64,000 nt of DNA from Treponema socranskii subsp. paredis ATCC 35535 (lineage in GTDB: Bacteria; Spirochaetota; Spirochaetia; Treponematales; Treponemataceae), in NCBI GenBank assembly GCA_000413015.1, contig KE332515.1, positions 815,232 to 879,231 of the forward strand, in the 5' to 3' direction. Shown piece after piece: positions 28,427-37,487 of the stretch. Under the pieces are notes generated by a model. That model did not search any database and was not told the origin of the DNA. It worked only from the letters and a program-made list of their open reading frames with translations. Position 1 is the first letter of the stretch; every line of letters starts with the position of its first letter. A program made the position numbers and the translations under genes.

Positions 28427-28455
28427 AGTATCGCAAAATTCGCGCAATCCGTCAA
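28427..28455 (-). promoter_or_regulatory. Promoter of the bS22-like gene
   Basis: Minus-strand TTGACG (28450-28455) and GATACT (28427-28432) with a 17-bp spacer, ending about 30 bases before the GTG start. Confidence 0.65.
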
Positions 28456-28472
28456 GAGTGTGACGGAATATT

Positions 28473-28488
28473 ATCAAATAAATTTGAT
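28473..28488. promoter_or_regulatory. Perfect palindrome upstream of the bS22-like promoter
   Basis: ATCAAAT-AA-ATTTGAT lies 18 bases upstream of the -35 box. It could be an operator or the foot of the rpoZ transcript; no T-run follows. Confidence 0.35.
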
Positions 28489-28583
28489 CGGCTGACAGGC
28501 GATAAAACGTTTTGGGAAAAATACGCTTACATCGAATCGATGCCGCCGATTTCCGCTCCTCCTAAAAAAAAGAAACCGCTCCG

Positions 28584-28600
28584 TGCAAACGGCGTTTGCA
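28584..28600 (-). terminator. Hairpin after rpoZ
   Basis: TGCAAAC-GCC-GTTTGCA is a perfect 7-bp stem on the minus strand, 60 bases after the rpoZ stop. A T-rich tract (TTTC followed by eight T residues) begins eight bases later, so it is an imperfect intrinsic terminator. Confidence 0.45.
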
Positions 28601-28659
28601 GCAAAGCAGTCTTTTTTAAGAACTTCAGTGCAAAAAGGATCGGCGGCCGATGTACGGCT

Positions 28660-28854
28660 TTATTGCCGTTCGATCTTAAACGTCACTTCGTCGTCAAAAA
28701 GCTGGCGGGCGGCAAGAGAGACGACTTTACCGTCGTTTTCTTCGATTTCCGGATCTTCGACTTTTGCCAGCTGAAACGCACGGCGGCTTGCCGCAACGGT
28801 GACTTCATAAATATTGTCGCTGTATTTTACAAGTTCTTCAAGCGGAAATACCAT
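28660..28854 (-). CDS. rpoZ: RNA polymerase omega subunit
   Basis: The 64-residue protein fits RpoZ: MVFPLEELVKYSDNIYEVTV at the start, ASRRAFQLAK in the conserved helix and a VVSLAARQLFDDEV segment. Omega binds the beta' subunit and helps RNA polymerase assembly. GAGG precedes the ATG by seven bases. The gene is monocistronic, between its own promoter and the hairpin at 28584. Confidence 0.85.
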   Translation of the reverse strand: MVFPLEELVKYSDNIYEVTVAASRRAFQLAKVEDPEIEENDGKVVSLAARQLFDDEVTFKIERQ

Positions 28855-28882
28855 ATACTACCTCATGCGATATTATAACGAT

Positions 28883-28911
28883 ATTATAAGAAAAAGATGC
28901 GGCGTTGTAAA
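28883..28911 (-). promoter_or_regulatory. rpoZ promoter
   Basis: Minus-strand TTTACA (28906-28911) and a perfect TATAAT (28883-28888) with a 17-bp spacer. A second TATAAT at 28872-28877 forms a direct repeat of the -10 region 11 bp downstream. Confidence 0.65.
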
Positions 28912-28968
28912 GGTCTTTGCCGGAGTTGCAGACCGTCGAAAAAAGAAGCGACTTTTAAACGCACCTTT

Positions 28969-29895
28969 TCACACACATAAATTTTTCGTCGCTTTTTCGT
29001 ATATGAACCGCAAATCTTCTTCCTGCAGCGATGTATAGACGCAATCCGCGCAGGTTCGGCTCCCCCCATCCTCGCGGTATATCTTTGCAGGCACGCAGGT
29101 CGCAAAAACGTCGCGCTTGGCTACGGGGCCTTTTTTCAGTGAAAAGGACAATTTGAGCGCGTATTCCGCGCCTCGCGAAAGCTGAAAATTTTCATCGGCG
29201 CTTCCGAATACGATACGCTCGTGGTCGACATACAGGATGTCGAGCGGTTTTACGCTTCCCGAAAACGATTTTAGTTTCGTCTCCCTTTCCGTAAGATAGC
29301 GGCATATCGGAATAAGCTGCAAACCGTTGCCCGCGTTTTTTTCTTTTTTCGCTTCGGCGACAAATCGTTCGAGATATGCTTTTGCAGCCTTTTGATTTTC
29401 AAGCGCGATCGATGCCCACACGGGACGTGCAAAAAGTTCGCAGCCTTCACAGGGCACGCAGTCGAAATTGACGGTCGCCTTATTGCTGCACGAATAGTAG
29501 ATCGTCGCGGAAAAATCGTAATCGTGTTTCACTTCGGCATCTTTTATGCGGCAAATCGATTCGGGCGCGGCAAAGGCAAGTCCCGATTTTACCGATCGCA
29601 TTTCCGTGATAAAAAAAAGCCCGACACTGTTGAAATAGAATTCTATTCGCACCCGCTTTCCCGCAAAGCCGATCACCGACTGCGGTGGATTTTTTAATAA
29701 AATTATATCACCGCCGCCCGAAGCGAATTGTTCCGATTTAAGCGCGACCGGAAACACGGCGGACGAAGGCGGCTTCACGGTCTCTCCCGATCCGTCTTCT
29801 TTTTCCATCGGCGTTACGGTAACGGGAACATTCCCGTCGATCAAATACCGGAGCACAAGCTCGCGCTCTATACCGGTTAAATTATTATTTTCCAT
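28969..29895 (-). CDS. Conserved treponemal protein, possibly PilZ-related
   Basis: The 308-residue protein is not firmly recognised. It has no signal peptide or membrane segment. A block near residues 75-100 (GKRVRIEFYFNSVGLFF) and the following beta-rich region recall N-terminal PilZ-like domains of spirochetal c-di-GMP proteins, but I do not see a clear RxxxR/DxSxxG ligand motif, so c-di-GMP binding is only a suggestion. There is a CVPCEGC pair near 150 and a CADC near 290. The start at 29895 is chosen for the GGGAG before it and because it overlaps the upstream lipoprotein stop by 11 bases. Confidence 0.6.
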   Translation of the reverse strand: MENNNLTGIERELVLRYLIDGNVPVTVTPMEKEDGSGETVKPPSSAVFPVALKSEQFASGGGDIILLKNPPQSVIGFAGKRVRIEFYFNSVGLFFITEMRSVKSGLAFAAPESICRIKDAEVKHDYDFSATIYYSCSNKATVNFDCVPCEGCELFARPVWASIALENQKAAKAYLERFVAEAKKEKNAGNGLQLIPICRYLTERETKLKSFSGSVKPLDILYVDHERIVFGSADENFQLSRGAEYALKLSFSLKKGPVAKRDVFATCVPAKIYREDGGSRTCADCVYTSLQEEDLRFIYEKATKNLCV

Positions 29896-30544
29896 CGAAC
29901 CGCTCCCATTTCCGTATTTCGATATTATTAATTTTATACGTTTCTCCGTCTTTTTCAAAATAGAGCAGCACGTCGACGCTGCCCCCGGAAAAAGCGAAGC
30001 GCACGGGAACTTCCGCGCCCGCATCGTCGATAAACGGAGAAGCGCAAAGAGATGAATTAAAAAGCGGCGTTTGCGCATCCGGGAAATCCCGGCCGAAATG
30101 CGTTTTCCATCCGCTTTTCAAATCCGACAGAAAAAAAACGTACGAAAATAAATTCTCCGGAGCAAAAGATGCGTCCGCGCTCTCGTTGCGGGAAAGTGCG
30201 GAAATAAAAGTATCGAGCGCATTTTGCAATTCGCGCGATACAAGAGAAGTATCGAGACTTCCCAATCCGCTCACAAAAGGATAAAGCTCTGGCGGCTGGG
30301 CAAGCGAAGCGATCACCGATTCCACTTCGAGCTTTACCGAAGAGAGGATGCCGTTCTTTTCCGCAATCGTTTGCGTAAGCCTTTCTTTTTCGATTTCGCG
30401 CGTCCACAGCGTATCCGCGTCTTTTGCAGCGGCTTTCGCGCGGAGCGTTTCTCCCGGATCGGAGACGATGACGGCTTGATTGTCCGAACACGATGCGGCA
30501 AAAAAGAGGATGCCGAACGCAAAAAAAATGAGCGGACGCTTCAT
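29885..30544 (-). CDS. Lipoprotein of unknown function
   Basis: The 219-residue protein begins with a lipoprotein signal ending FFAASC (Cys near 18), then a helical region (about 25-75, charged) and an alpha/beta part with two aromatic-rich strands near the end (VDVLLYFEKDGETYKINN). No family is recognised. The start at 30544 (MKRPLIFF) is the first that gives an export signal; the open frame extends 82 codons further without a credible start. It is co-transcribed with the PilZ-like gene downstream. Confidence 0.65.
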   Translation of the reverse strand: MKRPLIFFAFGILFFAASCSDNQAVIVSDPGETLRAKAAAKDADTLWTREIEKERLTQTIAEKNGILSSVKLEVESVIASLAQPPELYPFVSGLGSLDTSLVSRELQNALDTFISALSRNESADASFAPENLFSYVFFLSDLKSGWKTHFGRDFPDAQTPLFNSSLCASPFIDDAGAEVPVRFAFSGGSVDVLLYFEKDGETYKINNIEIRKWERFDGK

Positions 30545-30656
30545 ACCATAACCATAACACAATATTGTGAAAAAATCCACGTATACGGCGGAAAGGGGGA
30601 ATCGAGCGGCAGACGGTAAAATGCGCTTCGAACGAAGATTCAGCGGGCTTTCAAAT

Positions 30657-32135
30657 CTACCGTTTCGATTCTCCGAAGCGCTCGGGCACGTACGTTTCGT
30701 CGCGTATACGTACGAGTGATCCGCTTTCAAGCGGCATCGAACTGTAGAGTACGCAGGGATGTCCGTCGAATGCCCACGGTCGAAGCGCACCCGTTTCGGG
30801 GTCTATAAGGAGCCACTCGCCCGCTTCCGCTTTTCGGAGCGCGCATCCCGGCGAAATGATTTCAAGCGTATCGGCCGTATCGATTTTATTAAAAGGCGTA
30901 AACTCATACATACGCCAGCCGTCTTTTTTTTCGGCTGCGACCGGTATTTTTTCAGGATGATTTTTCAAATCGCGTTCGCGCGCAAAGCGCGCTTGAGGAT
31001 ACAAAGCTGCAAGCGATTTTTGAAAGCCGCGTACCGTTTCTTTTCCGCGCAAAAAGATCGAACTTTGCTCAGCTTCGCTCACTTCGCTTCCGATTTCCGC
31101 CGCGAGCATATAGGGACTGTCGGACGCGCCGCCGGTCGTCACGTCGGCGTCTTCGCGGCTGTAGTAAAATCCCGTCGTCGATTCCCGATGCGGCACATTG
31201 TCGAGTTCTGCGATAAAGGAGGAAGCCTCTTCGGGAGCAATTTTGCCGTCGAGCGCATCGAGCGCTTTACGGTACGCCCTCGTTACGAGCGCAACGTAAT
31301 ACACGCTTTTCATCCGCCCTTCGATTTTTATCGCGTCGATACCCGCGTCTTTCATATCCGAAAGCTTATCGATCATATTGAGATCTTTGCTCGAAAGGAC
31401 CGCGGTAAAATTATCGCCTTCAAAAATCGGAAAATATTCACCCGCTCTTTTTTCTTCCGAAAGCCGCAATACACCCGATGAGGCGAGGCGCTTTGCGGCA
31501 TCCGCATCGAAAAACCGATTTTCGTCCGCGCTCACGCTGAAATTCCAACGGCACGTATGAGAGCAAAAACCGCTCTGCGCGCTCCTGCCTGTAAGATAGG
31601 CACTCATAAGACAGCGACCGGAATAGGCGATGCACATGGCGCCGTGACAAAAGGCTTCGAACTCCATATCGGGAACGGCGTCTTTAATTTCTCGGATCTC
31701 TTTTAGCGAAGCTTCCCGTCCGAGCACGATGCGTTTAAAGCCGAGCCGTTTATAAAACAAAGCGGCGGAAGCGTTCATGCAGCTCGCCTGCGTGCTCAAG
31801 TGAAGCGCCGCGTCGGGGAATTCTTTTTGCAAAATCGGCACGATGCCCAAATCCTGCACGATAAACGCATCGATCGGATAGCGCTTAAAATAATCGATAT
31901 TGTTTTGAAAGGAAGCGATGTCTTCGTTATGAAAGGCGATATTGAGCGCGCAGTAGAGTTTTTTCCCGGGAAAGCATTTTTTGAGTTCACATACTCGCTC
32001 GTATTCGTCGTCGTAAAAATTATCGGCTTTGATGCGGAGCGAAAAATGTTTGAGACCGATGTACGCTGCGTCCGCTCCGTACGCGTATGCGTAATATAAT
32101 TTTTTTACATTGCCTGCAGGCGAAAGAAGTTCCAT
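30657..32135 (-). CDS. Peptidase U32 family protein
   Basis: The 492-residue protein carries the U32 signature EAFCHGAMCIAYSGRC near 162-177 and the further cysteines in GFCSHTCRW near 192, as well as the N-terminal PAGNVKKLYYAYAYGADAAYIG. Despite the name, characterised relatives (RlhA, TrhP) introduce hydroxyl groups in rRNA or tRNA, and the conserved cysteines probably bind an iron-sulfur cluster. Which RNA is the target cannot be told. It lies 18 bases after the alpha/beta-hydrolase gene. Confidence 0.85.
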   Translation of the reverse strand: MELLSPAGNVKKLYYAYAYGADAAYIGLKHFSLRIKADNFYDDEYERVCELKKCFPGKKLYCALNIAFHNEDIASFQNNIDYFKRYPIDAFIVQDLGIVPILQKEFPDAALHLSTQASCMNASAALFYKRLGFKRIVLGREASLKEIREIKDAVPDMEFEAFCHGAMCIAYSGRCLMSAYLTGRSAQSGFCSHTCRWNFSVSADENRFFDADAAKRLASSGVLRLSEEKRAGEYFPIFEGDNFTAVLSSKDLNMIDKLSDMKDAGIDAIKIEGRMKSVYYVALVTRAYRKALDALDGKIAPEEASSFIAELDNVPHRESTTGFYYSREDADVTTGGASDSPYMLAAEIGSEVSEAEQSSIFLRGKETVRGFQKSLAALYPQARFARERDLKNHPEKIPVAAEKKDGWRMYEFTPFNKIDTADTLEIISPGCALRKAEAGEWLLIDPETGALRPWAFDGHPCVLYSSMPLESGSLVRIRDETYVPERFGESKR

Positions 32136-32153
32136 CGCAAATCGCCGCGCGCG

Positions 32154-33158
32154 CTACGCATCCGTCTGCAAAGAGTTTTCAAGACGCGGCTTATTGTGAA
32201 ACGATACGCCCGCATCCGTATCGCCTTCTCCGGATATGACTCTGCCTGCCTTTTCGATAGCGAGGTGCGTTTCCCAAAGGTGATCGTCGGCAAACTGAAA
32301 AAACGGCATCATCTTCGGCCATACGTCGAGTTCGCACTCTGCGCCGTTCGATGCGAGCAGCTCCGAAAACCGTTCGGTATCGCCGAGTAAAAGCTCCTTT
32401 TCGCCGCACTGTATATACACCGGCGGAAAATCCGAAAGCTGTTCTTTCGCCGCGTATAAAGGAGAAACGAGCGGATTCGCTAAATTGGAAACATAGGTAT
32501 ATATCTCTCCGCAGCGCAAAAGTGTTTCTCCGTTTATCAATTCGTCCGAAGCTTTTTTGCCCTTTGAAGCGGCGGCTTCTTCGGAAAAATCGAACCACGG
32601 AGAAAAAAAGACGAGACGGGAAACGCCTGCACGGTATTTTTCGCGGAGGCTGAACAGGAGCGCGCAGGCGATGGAAGCGCCCGAGCCGTCGGAGGCGATG
32701 ATGATCTCGGGATGAGCGGCCGTTTTTTCCGCAGAAGCGTCGAGCGAACAGGCCACCTGCAATTCCGTGTACACCGTACGGAACACCGCCTGCACGTCTT
32801 CAAGCGCTGCGGGATAGGGATGAGCGGGCGCAAGGCGGAATTCCGGCACGACGACGCGGCTGAAAGATTTTGCGGCAAGGCGAGCGCAAAAGCCTCGCCA
32901 CGAAGCGCGGGAGCCGGCGACAAAGGAGCCGCCGTGAATATAGATGACGATGCGCCTCGAAGAATATATTTCCGGCGAGAGAACGTCACAGGAAACCCCG
33001 CCGTAATTGTAATCCGCACAGTCGACGTGATTCGGCAAAACGGGACACGCAAAGGTTTCTTCGATTTTGCTTCGGAACGAGTCGACATTTAATTTCGGAG
33101 CGTAGACGAGAAGCTTGAGCCGTTTGAGCGCCGCCCGCCTGTCCTGCTGTACTGCCAT
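32154..33158 (-). CDS. Alpha/beta hydrolase of the HSL type with degenerate catalytic residues
   Basis: The 334-residue protein has the overall order of hormone-sensitive-lipase-like esterases: the oxyanion motif YIHGGSFVAG near 75, a PEFRLAPAHPYPAA segment near 104 and the final strand/helix region. However, the nucleophile-elbow position usually GDSAG reads SDGSG, the acid position reads GEKELLLGD, and the usual histidine in a MWHVF-type motif reads MMPFFQ. It may therefore be a pseudoenzyme, or a shifted serine and the downstream DDHLWETH histidines may serve. I use the ATG at 33158, right after a -10 box; the frame is open up to 33200. Confidence 0.7.
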   Translation of the reverse strand: MAVQQDRRAALKRLKLLVYAPKLNVDSFRSKIEETFACPVLPNHVDCADYNYGGVSCDVLSPEIYSSRRIVIYIHGGSFVAGSRASWRGFCARLAAKSFSRVVVPEFRLAPAHPYPAALEDVQAVFRTVYTELQVACSLDASAEKTAAHPEIIIASDGSGASIACALLFSLREKYRAGVSRLVFFSPWFDFSEEAAASKGKKASDELINGETLLRCGEIYTYVSNLANPLVSPLYAAKEQLSDFPPVYIQCGEKELLLGDTERFSELLASNGAECELDVWPKMMPFFQFADDHLWETHLAIEKAGRVISGEGDTDAGVSFHNKPRLENSLQTDA

Positions 33159-33164
33159 TGGAGC

Positions 33165-33197
33165 AGTATAGCAAATTTGAGGAACTTCCGCTATACT
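33165..33197. promoter_or_regulatory. Divergent -10 boxes for the hydrolase gene and metA
   Basis: AGTATA (33165-33170) is the -10 box of the minus-strand gene starting at 33158, and TATACT (33192-33197) the -10 box of metA starting at 33206. Each lies six to eight bases from its start codon, so both mRNAs should be leaderless. Neither has a convincing -35 box. Confidence 0.5.
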
Positions 33198-33205
33198 CAT
33201 TTATT

Positions 33206-34114
33206 ATGCCAATTAAGATTCAATCGGATTTGCCGGCGCGCAGCATCCTCGAACGCGAAAACGTATTCGTCATGACCGACAAACGGGCAAAAGCGCAGGA
33301 TATCCGTCCGCTCAAAATCGCGATCGTCAATCTTATGCCGGTAAAAGAAATAACGGAAACGCAGCTCCTGCGCGTTTTGGCAAACACGCCGCTGCAAGTT
33401 GAAATATCGCTCGTGCGCATGGAAAATCACGTATCGCGCCATACGAGCCGCTGCTATCTCGAAAAATTTTACATCACGACGAGCGCGCTTTTAAAGCACA
33501 AATTCGACGGCATGATCATCACCGGCGCGCCGGTCGAACAGCTGCCTTTCGAACAAGTCGATTATTGGGACGAGCTGTGCGCCATCATGGACTACGCAAA
33601 GACGAACGTATTTTCAACATTATACGTGTGCTGGGGAGCGTTTGCGGGATTGTATCACCTGTACGGTATCGACAAATACCCTCTCGATAAAAAAATGTTC
33701 GGCGTATTTATAAACACGCGCCTCACGGACGCGGATCCGCTTTTGCGCGGCTTCGACGACAGCTTTCCGATTCCGCAGTCGCGCCACACGACGATCCGAG
33801 CCGAAGACGTCGCATCGTGCAAAGCCCTCGTCGCCCTCGCCTCTTCACAAGAATCGGGAACAACGCTCATCAAATCGAAAGACAACCGCGAAATCTTTAT
33901 GACGGGTCACCTCGAATACGACACCCACACGCTTGCCGAAGAATACGTCCGCGACAAAAAAAAGAATCTTCCCATTGAAATACCGGCGCATTATTTTCCG
34001 GGCGACGATCCGAAAAAAAAGCCCGCTTCGACGTGGAGAAGCACCGCGCATTTATTTTATTCGAACTGGCTCAACTATTACGTCTATCAGGAAACGCCGT
34101 TCAATTTCGTATGA
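33206..34114 (+). CDS. metA: Homoserine O-acetyltransferase (MetA type)
   Basis: The 302-residue protein is a MetA-family acyltransferase with the nucleophile cysteine in VCWGAFAGLYH near 142 and the catalytic pair in FMTGHLEYD near 235. It activates homoserine for methionine synthesis. The specificity position equivalent to E. coli residue 111 lies in GAPVEQLPFEQVDYW and is Glu rather than Gly; in characterised homologues this marks acetyl-CoA rather than succinyl-CoA use. No other methionine gene is adjacent. Confidence 0.92.
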   Translation: MPIKIQSDLPARSILERENVFVMTDKRAKAQDIRPLKIAIVNLMPVKEITETQLLRVLANTPLQVEISLVRMENHVSRHTSRCYLEKFYITTSALLKHKFDGMIITGAPVEQLPFEQVDYWDELCAIMDYAKTNVFSTLYVCWGAFAGLYHLYGIDKYPLDKKMFGVFINTRLTDADPLLRGFDDSFPIPQSRHTTIRAEDVASCKALVALASSQESGTTLIKSKDNREIFMTGHLEYDTHTLAEEYVRDKKKNLPIEIPAHYFPGDDPKKKPASTWRSTAHLFYSNWLNYYVYQETPFNFV

Positions 34115-34142
34115 TCAACAATTTTAATCGGGAGACCGGATT

Positions 34143-34763
34143 ATGAAAAATTATTTATTTATTTTCGATATGGGAAGCGTACTCGTCGAAAACGACGAAC
34201 CGTGGCCCGAAGCGATGAAAGCGCTCGGACTTCCCGATGCTCCGAGAGAAAACTCGCCGTACATCCACCTGTACCGAGCGGCGGCACGAGGCGATATTAC
34301 ATCGATGGAATTTTCACTCCTCGTCGCCGAACGCGCAAAGCTCCCCCGTCCGACGGAAAATTATTGGAAAAAATTTTTTCGTCCGACGCTGAAAACCGAA
34401 ACGGCAAAACTCATCAAAGCGATAAAAAAATCGGATGCGCGCATCGTGTGCGGCACGAACACGTTCGACGTGTATTACGACTATCTTTCGGAAGCGGGCT
34501 TTTACGCCGACTTCGATAAAGTATACGCATCCTGCTTTATGCACACGAGAAAGCCCGACGTATCGTTTTGGCAGTATATCCGCAACGAGGAAAAAACATA
34601 CGATTTTTCCGATATGCTCTTTTTCGACGACTCCGAAGCAAACGTGCGCGCCGCGGAAAGCCTCGGCATACACGCGCACCGCTTTACGGAAGCCGATAAA
34701 GCGAAGGAATTCATTCTGTCTGTTTTGGGGAACGACTGTAAAATCGATTTTAATAAATTTTAA
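34143..34763 (+). CDS. HAD-family phosphatase, YihX-like
   Basis: The 206-residue protein begins with the HAD motif I FDMGSVLVEND, where the second aspartate of DxD is replaced by Gly as is normal in the YihX subgroup. Motif II is the CGTNTFD segment near 101, motif III Lys lies in TRKPDVSFW near 140 and motif IV is LFFDDSEANVRAA near 160. Such enzymes dephosphorylate small sugar or nucleotide phosphates in the cytoplasm. GGGAG precedes the ATG. It precedes the sensor kinase gene by 17 bases and could be in its operon. Confidence 0.82.
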   Translation: MKNYLFIFDMGSVLVENDEPWPEAMKALGLPDAPRENSPYIHLYRAAARGDITSMEFSLLVAERAKLPRPTENYWKKFFRPTLKTETAKLIKAIKKSDARIVCGTNTFDVYYDYLSEAGFYADFDKVYASCFMHTRKPDVSFWQYIRNEEKTYDFSDMLFFDDSEANVRAAESLGIHAHRFTEADKAKEFILSVLGNDCKIDFNKF

Positions 34764-34780
34764 CAAATAAGGCAAATGCG

Positions 34781-36478
34781 ATGATCGGACACGGACTGAA
34801 AACGATGCGTGCGGCAAAACACGAAAAAAACAGTTTTCACGATGCGATGCTCCGCATCGTCGCAGTCTCTTCTCTTTTGCCGCTTTTTTCGGCGGCGATC
34901 GCATTTTGCATTTTCGCATACATCTACTTCAATGCGGGTATCCTTGCGGAAAACAAAAACGACAACGAAGCGGTCGCACACGAGCTTCGCTCGATCTTTC
35001 AAACGTATGCGCAGGAATTGAATGCTCCGGCCTTCGACTTCGAAGCGAAACTGCCGCAAGGTGAAAACGGCGGTACGTTTTTGACGCTTGAAATTCAATT
35101 TATGAACCGGCAGGGACATTCGGCCGATTTTTATCTCTTCGATGAAAATTCCCGACTGCTCTTTTCTTCCACATCGATGCCGCTCTCCTTTATGCCGCCC
35201 GATGTCGGACGGAACTGGGGTTTATACAAGCGGATGGAAGGGCGGCCGGGTACCGTTCAGTGCATATTTTTCCGCGGCAATCTCCTCATCGGAAAAAAAC
35301 TTGCCGAAGGCTGCGCCGTGTTTGCGATTCCCGAATTTTATTTTACAAACCACACCCTCGAACGGGTTTCAAATATCGCCGTCACGAATCCCTACGGAGA
35401 AATCGCGATCGCATCGACATCGATGTTTACGGGTAATTTTAACCGTATCAATCCGCAGGCTGCAAAGGCATCGTCTTTTTTTTCATTTCAAAACAACCGC
35501 TATTTTAAAACGGAAAGCCGCATCCGCCTTGCAGATGAAACGTTTATCGTTTCCACTTTTTCCGCCGTTAAGCGGACTTTCGCAACGCTCATTGCGGGAG
35601 GCTTTTCGCTTTTGTGCGTCATTGCGCTTTCGGGTATCATCACCTATGCGGCCGTCACCCGTTCGGTTATAAAGCGAACCGAGTCGATCGACAAAATAAC
35701 GGCATGCTTTGACGAAGTGCAAAAAGGCAATTTAACGAAACGGATCACGCTCGAAACTCGCGACGAATTCGGCGTCATTGCGGATTCGTACAATACGATG
35801 ATTCAAAGCATCGACGATCTGCTGAAAAAAAACAGAGAGATAAACGAAGAGACGACGAGAGCGCAGATCAAACAGCTTGAAAGCCAGTTCAATCCGCATT
35901 TTCTTTCCAATACGCTGCAGGTTATCAAATACATGGTAACGCTCGAACCGGACGCCGTCCCTGCGATCATCGATCATCTTTCAAAACTGCTCCGCTACAG
36001 CATAAACGCTTCGGAAGCTCGGTGTACGCTTGCCGAAGATTTGGAATACACGAAACATTATATCGCGATCCAGCGCTTCCGTTTTACCGATACGCTCGCC
36101 TGTAAACTCGATATCGCTCGAGAGGCGCAAAACTGCATCGTGCCGAAACTGCTCATCCAGCCGCTCATCGAAAATGCAATCCAATACGGTTTAACGGGAA
36201 CCGGCGAAAAAAGAAAATTATTAATTGTTATACGCGCTCATATCGAAAATGAAAACCTCGTAATGACCGTTACCGACGACGGTAACGGCATGGACGAAAA
36301 AAAAGTTTCCGAACTGCACGAGATGCTTTCCGAGCGTACGCGGACGACGAATCACTTCGGCCTGTACAATATCGCAAAACGAATACGGTTGCTCTACGGG
36401 GAAAAATCGGGTATGATTATTAAAAGCGGCTTGCATCGCGGAACTTCAATAACGATATTTTTTCCCGCAGTATTTTAA
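34781..36478 (+). CDS. YesM/LytS-type sensor histidine kinase (first system)
   Basis: The 565-residue protein has two membrane segments (about 25-50 and 270-293) enclosing a periplasmic sensor domain of some 220 residues, then a HAMP linker (GNLTKRI near 320) and a His_kinase domain whose phosphorylation site is in QFNPHFLSNTLQVIKY near 370. The usual NPHFLYN reads NPHFLSN. The ATPase part has IQPLIENAIQYG near 465 and TDDGNGMDE near 505. It signals to the AraC-type regulator encoded two bases downstream and probably senses a small periplasmic solute. Confidence 0.9.
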   Translation: MIGHGLKTMRAAKHEKNSFHDAMLRIVAVSSLLPLFSAAIAFCIFAYIYFNAGILAENKNDNEAVAHELRSIFQTYAQELNAPAFDFEAKLPQGENGGTFLTLEIQFMNRQGHSADFYLFDENSRLLFSSTSMPLSFMPPDVGRNWGLYKRMEGRPGTVQCIFFRGNLLIGKKLAEGCAVFAIPEFYFTNHTLERVSNIAVTNPYGEIAIASTSMFTGNFNRINPQAAKASSFFSFQNNRYFKTESRIRLADETFIVSTFSAVKRTFATLIAGGFSLLCVIALSGIITYAAVTRSVIKRTESIDKITACFDEVQKGNLTKRITLETRDEFGVIADSYNTMIQSIDDLLKKNREINEETTRAQIKQLESQFNPHFLSNTLQVIKYMVTLEPDAVPAIIDHLSKLLRYSINASEARCTLAEDLEYTKHYIAIQRFRFTDTLACKLDIAREAQNCIVPKLLIQPLIENAIQYGLTGTGEKRKLLIVIRAHIENENLVMTVTDDGNGMDEKKVSELHEMLSERTRTTNHFGLYNIAKRIRLLYGEKSGMIIKSGLHRGTSITIFFPAVF

Positions 36479-36480
36479 TT

Positions 36481-37257
36481 ATGTATAAAGTGCTTATCGC
36501 AGAAGATGAAGAATTGATCCGCCGCGGCCTCATCTACACGATAGATTGGCTTTCACTCGGCTGCACCGTCGCAGGAGAAGCGGCGGACGGTCTTGAAGGT
36601 TTACAAAAGATCAAAGAGACGCATCCCGACATCGTCATCGCCGATATCCGCATGCCGGGTATCAGCGGCCTCGAAATGATCGAAAAAGCAAAAGAATCCG
36701 GAGAACGTTTTTACGCGATCATTCTGTCGAGCTACAGCGAATTCGATTATGCGAGACAGGCGATCCTCCTCGACGTCGGCGAATACTTGGTAAAACCGAT
36801 CGTCGACGACGAACTCGAAGAAGCGATCGAAAGAGCAAAAGATAAAATCGGCGAATCGGCAAAAATCGATATCGACGAAACGGCGGAAACGGAGAGCGAT
36901 CAAAGCGGCCGCGTGCTTCGTTTTTTCAACGGCAGCGTACAAAGCGGAAACTTTTACGTCGCGGAAACGATCAAGCATATCAAAGCCGACTACCGGACGA
37001 AGATTACTATAGAAGATATAGCGGATTCTCTCGGCGTTTCCGTAAGCTATTTGAGCAGAAAAATCAAACGGGAAACGAATATGACCTTTATCGATCTGCT
37101 CAACGGCTTGCGTATCGCAAAGGCTGCCGAATTGCTGAATACGGGAAAATACCGCATGTACGAAATCGCCGAAATGACGGGCTTTACGAATTATAAATAT
37201 TTTTGTACGGTTTTTAAGCGCTATACGGGTTACGCGCCGTCAAAGCTCGTCCGATAA
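36481..37257 (+). CDS. AraC-type response regulator (first system)
   Basis: The 258-residue protein has a receiver domain (acidic pocket EDEE near 9, phospho-acceptor Asp in VIADIRMPG near 57, Lys in LVKPIVDD near 105) and an AraC-type double helix-turn-helix from about 165 (IADSLGVSVSYLSRKIKRE and IAEMTGFTNYKYFC). Typical targets are nearby transporter operons, here the phosphoglycerate mutase and tct genes that begin 230 bases downstream. The AT-rich gap before them contains several TAATAATT-like half-repeats that could be binding sites. Confidence 0.9.
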   Translation: MYKVLIAEDEELIRRGLIYTIDWLSLGCTVAGEAADGLEGLQKIKETHPDIVIADIRMPGISGLEMIEKAKESGERFYAIILSSYSEFDYARQAILLDVGEYLVKPIVDDELEEAIERAKDKIGESAKIDIDETAETESDQSGRVLRFFNGSVQSGNFYVAETIKHIKADYRTKITIEDIADSLGVSVSYLSRKIKRETNMTFIDLLNGLRIAKAAELLNTGKYRMYEIAEMTGFTNYKYFCTVFKRYTGYAPSKLVR

Positions 37258-37487
37258 ACCGCTCGGCCGCCGGAATCCCCGCACCGAGCGATGATGCCGC
37301 CGTAAGCGTGTAAAGTTCATTTTTCCGAACCTTTTTACCGAATTTTAGGATTGCGTTATTAATAAAGCGGAATTATCATCAATAATAATTGCGTCTTTGA
37401 ATTTTATAGCGGCAATTAGTACAGGTGTGTTCTATTAAAAAATAAAACTTTCATAAAACATGGATTTAAAAAGGAGGATCCCGTTCT

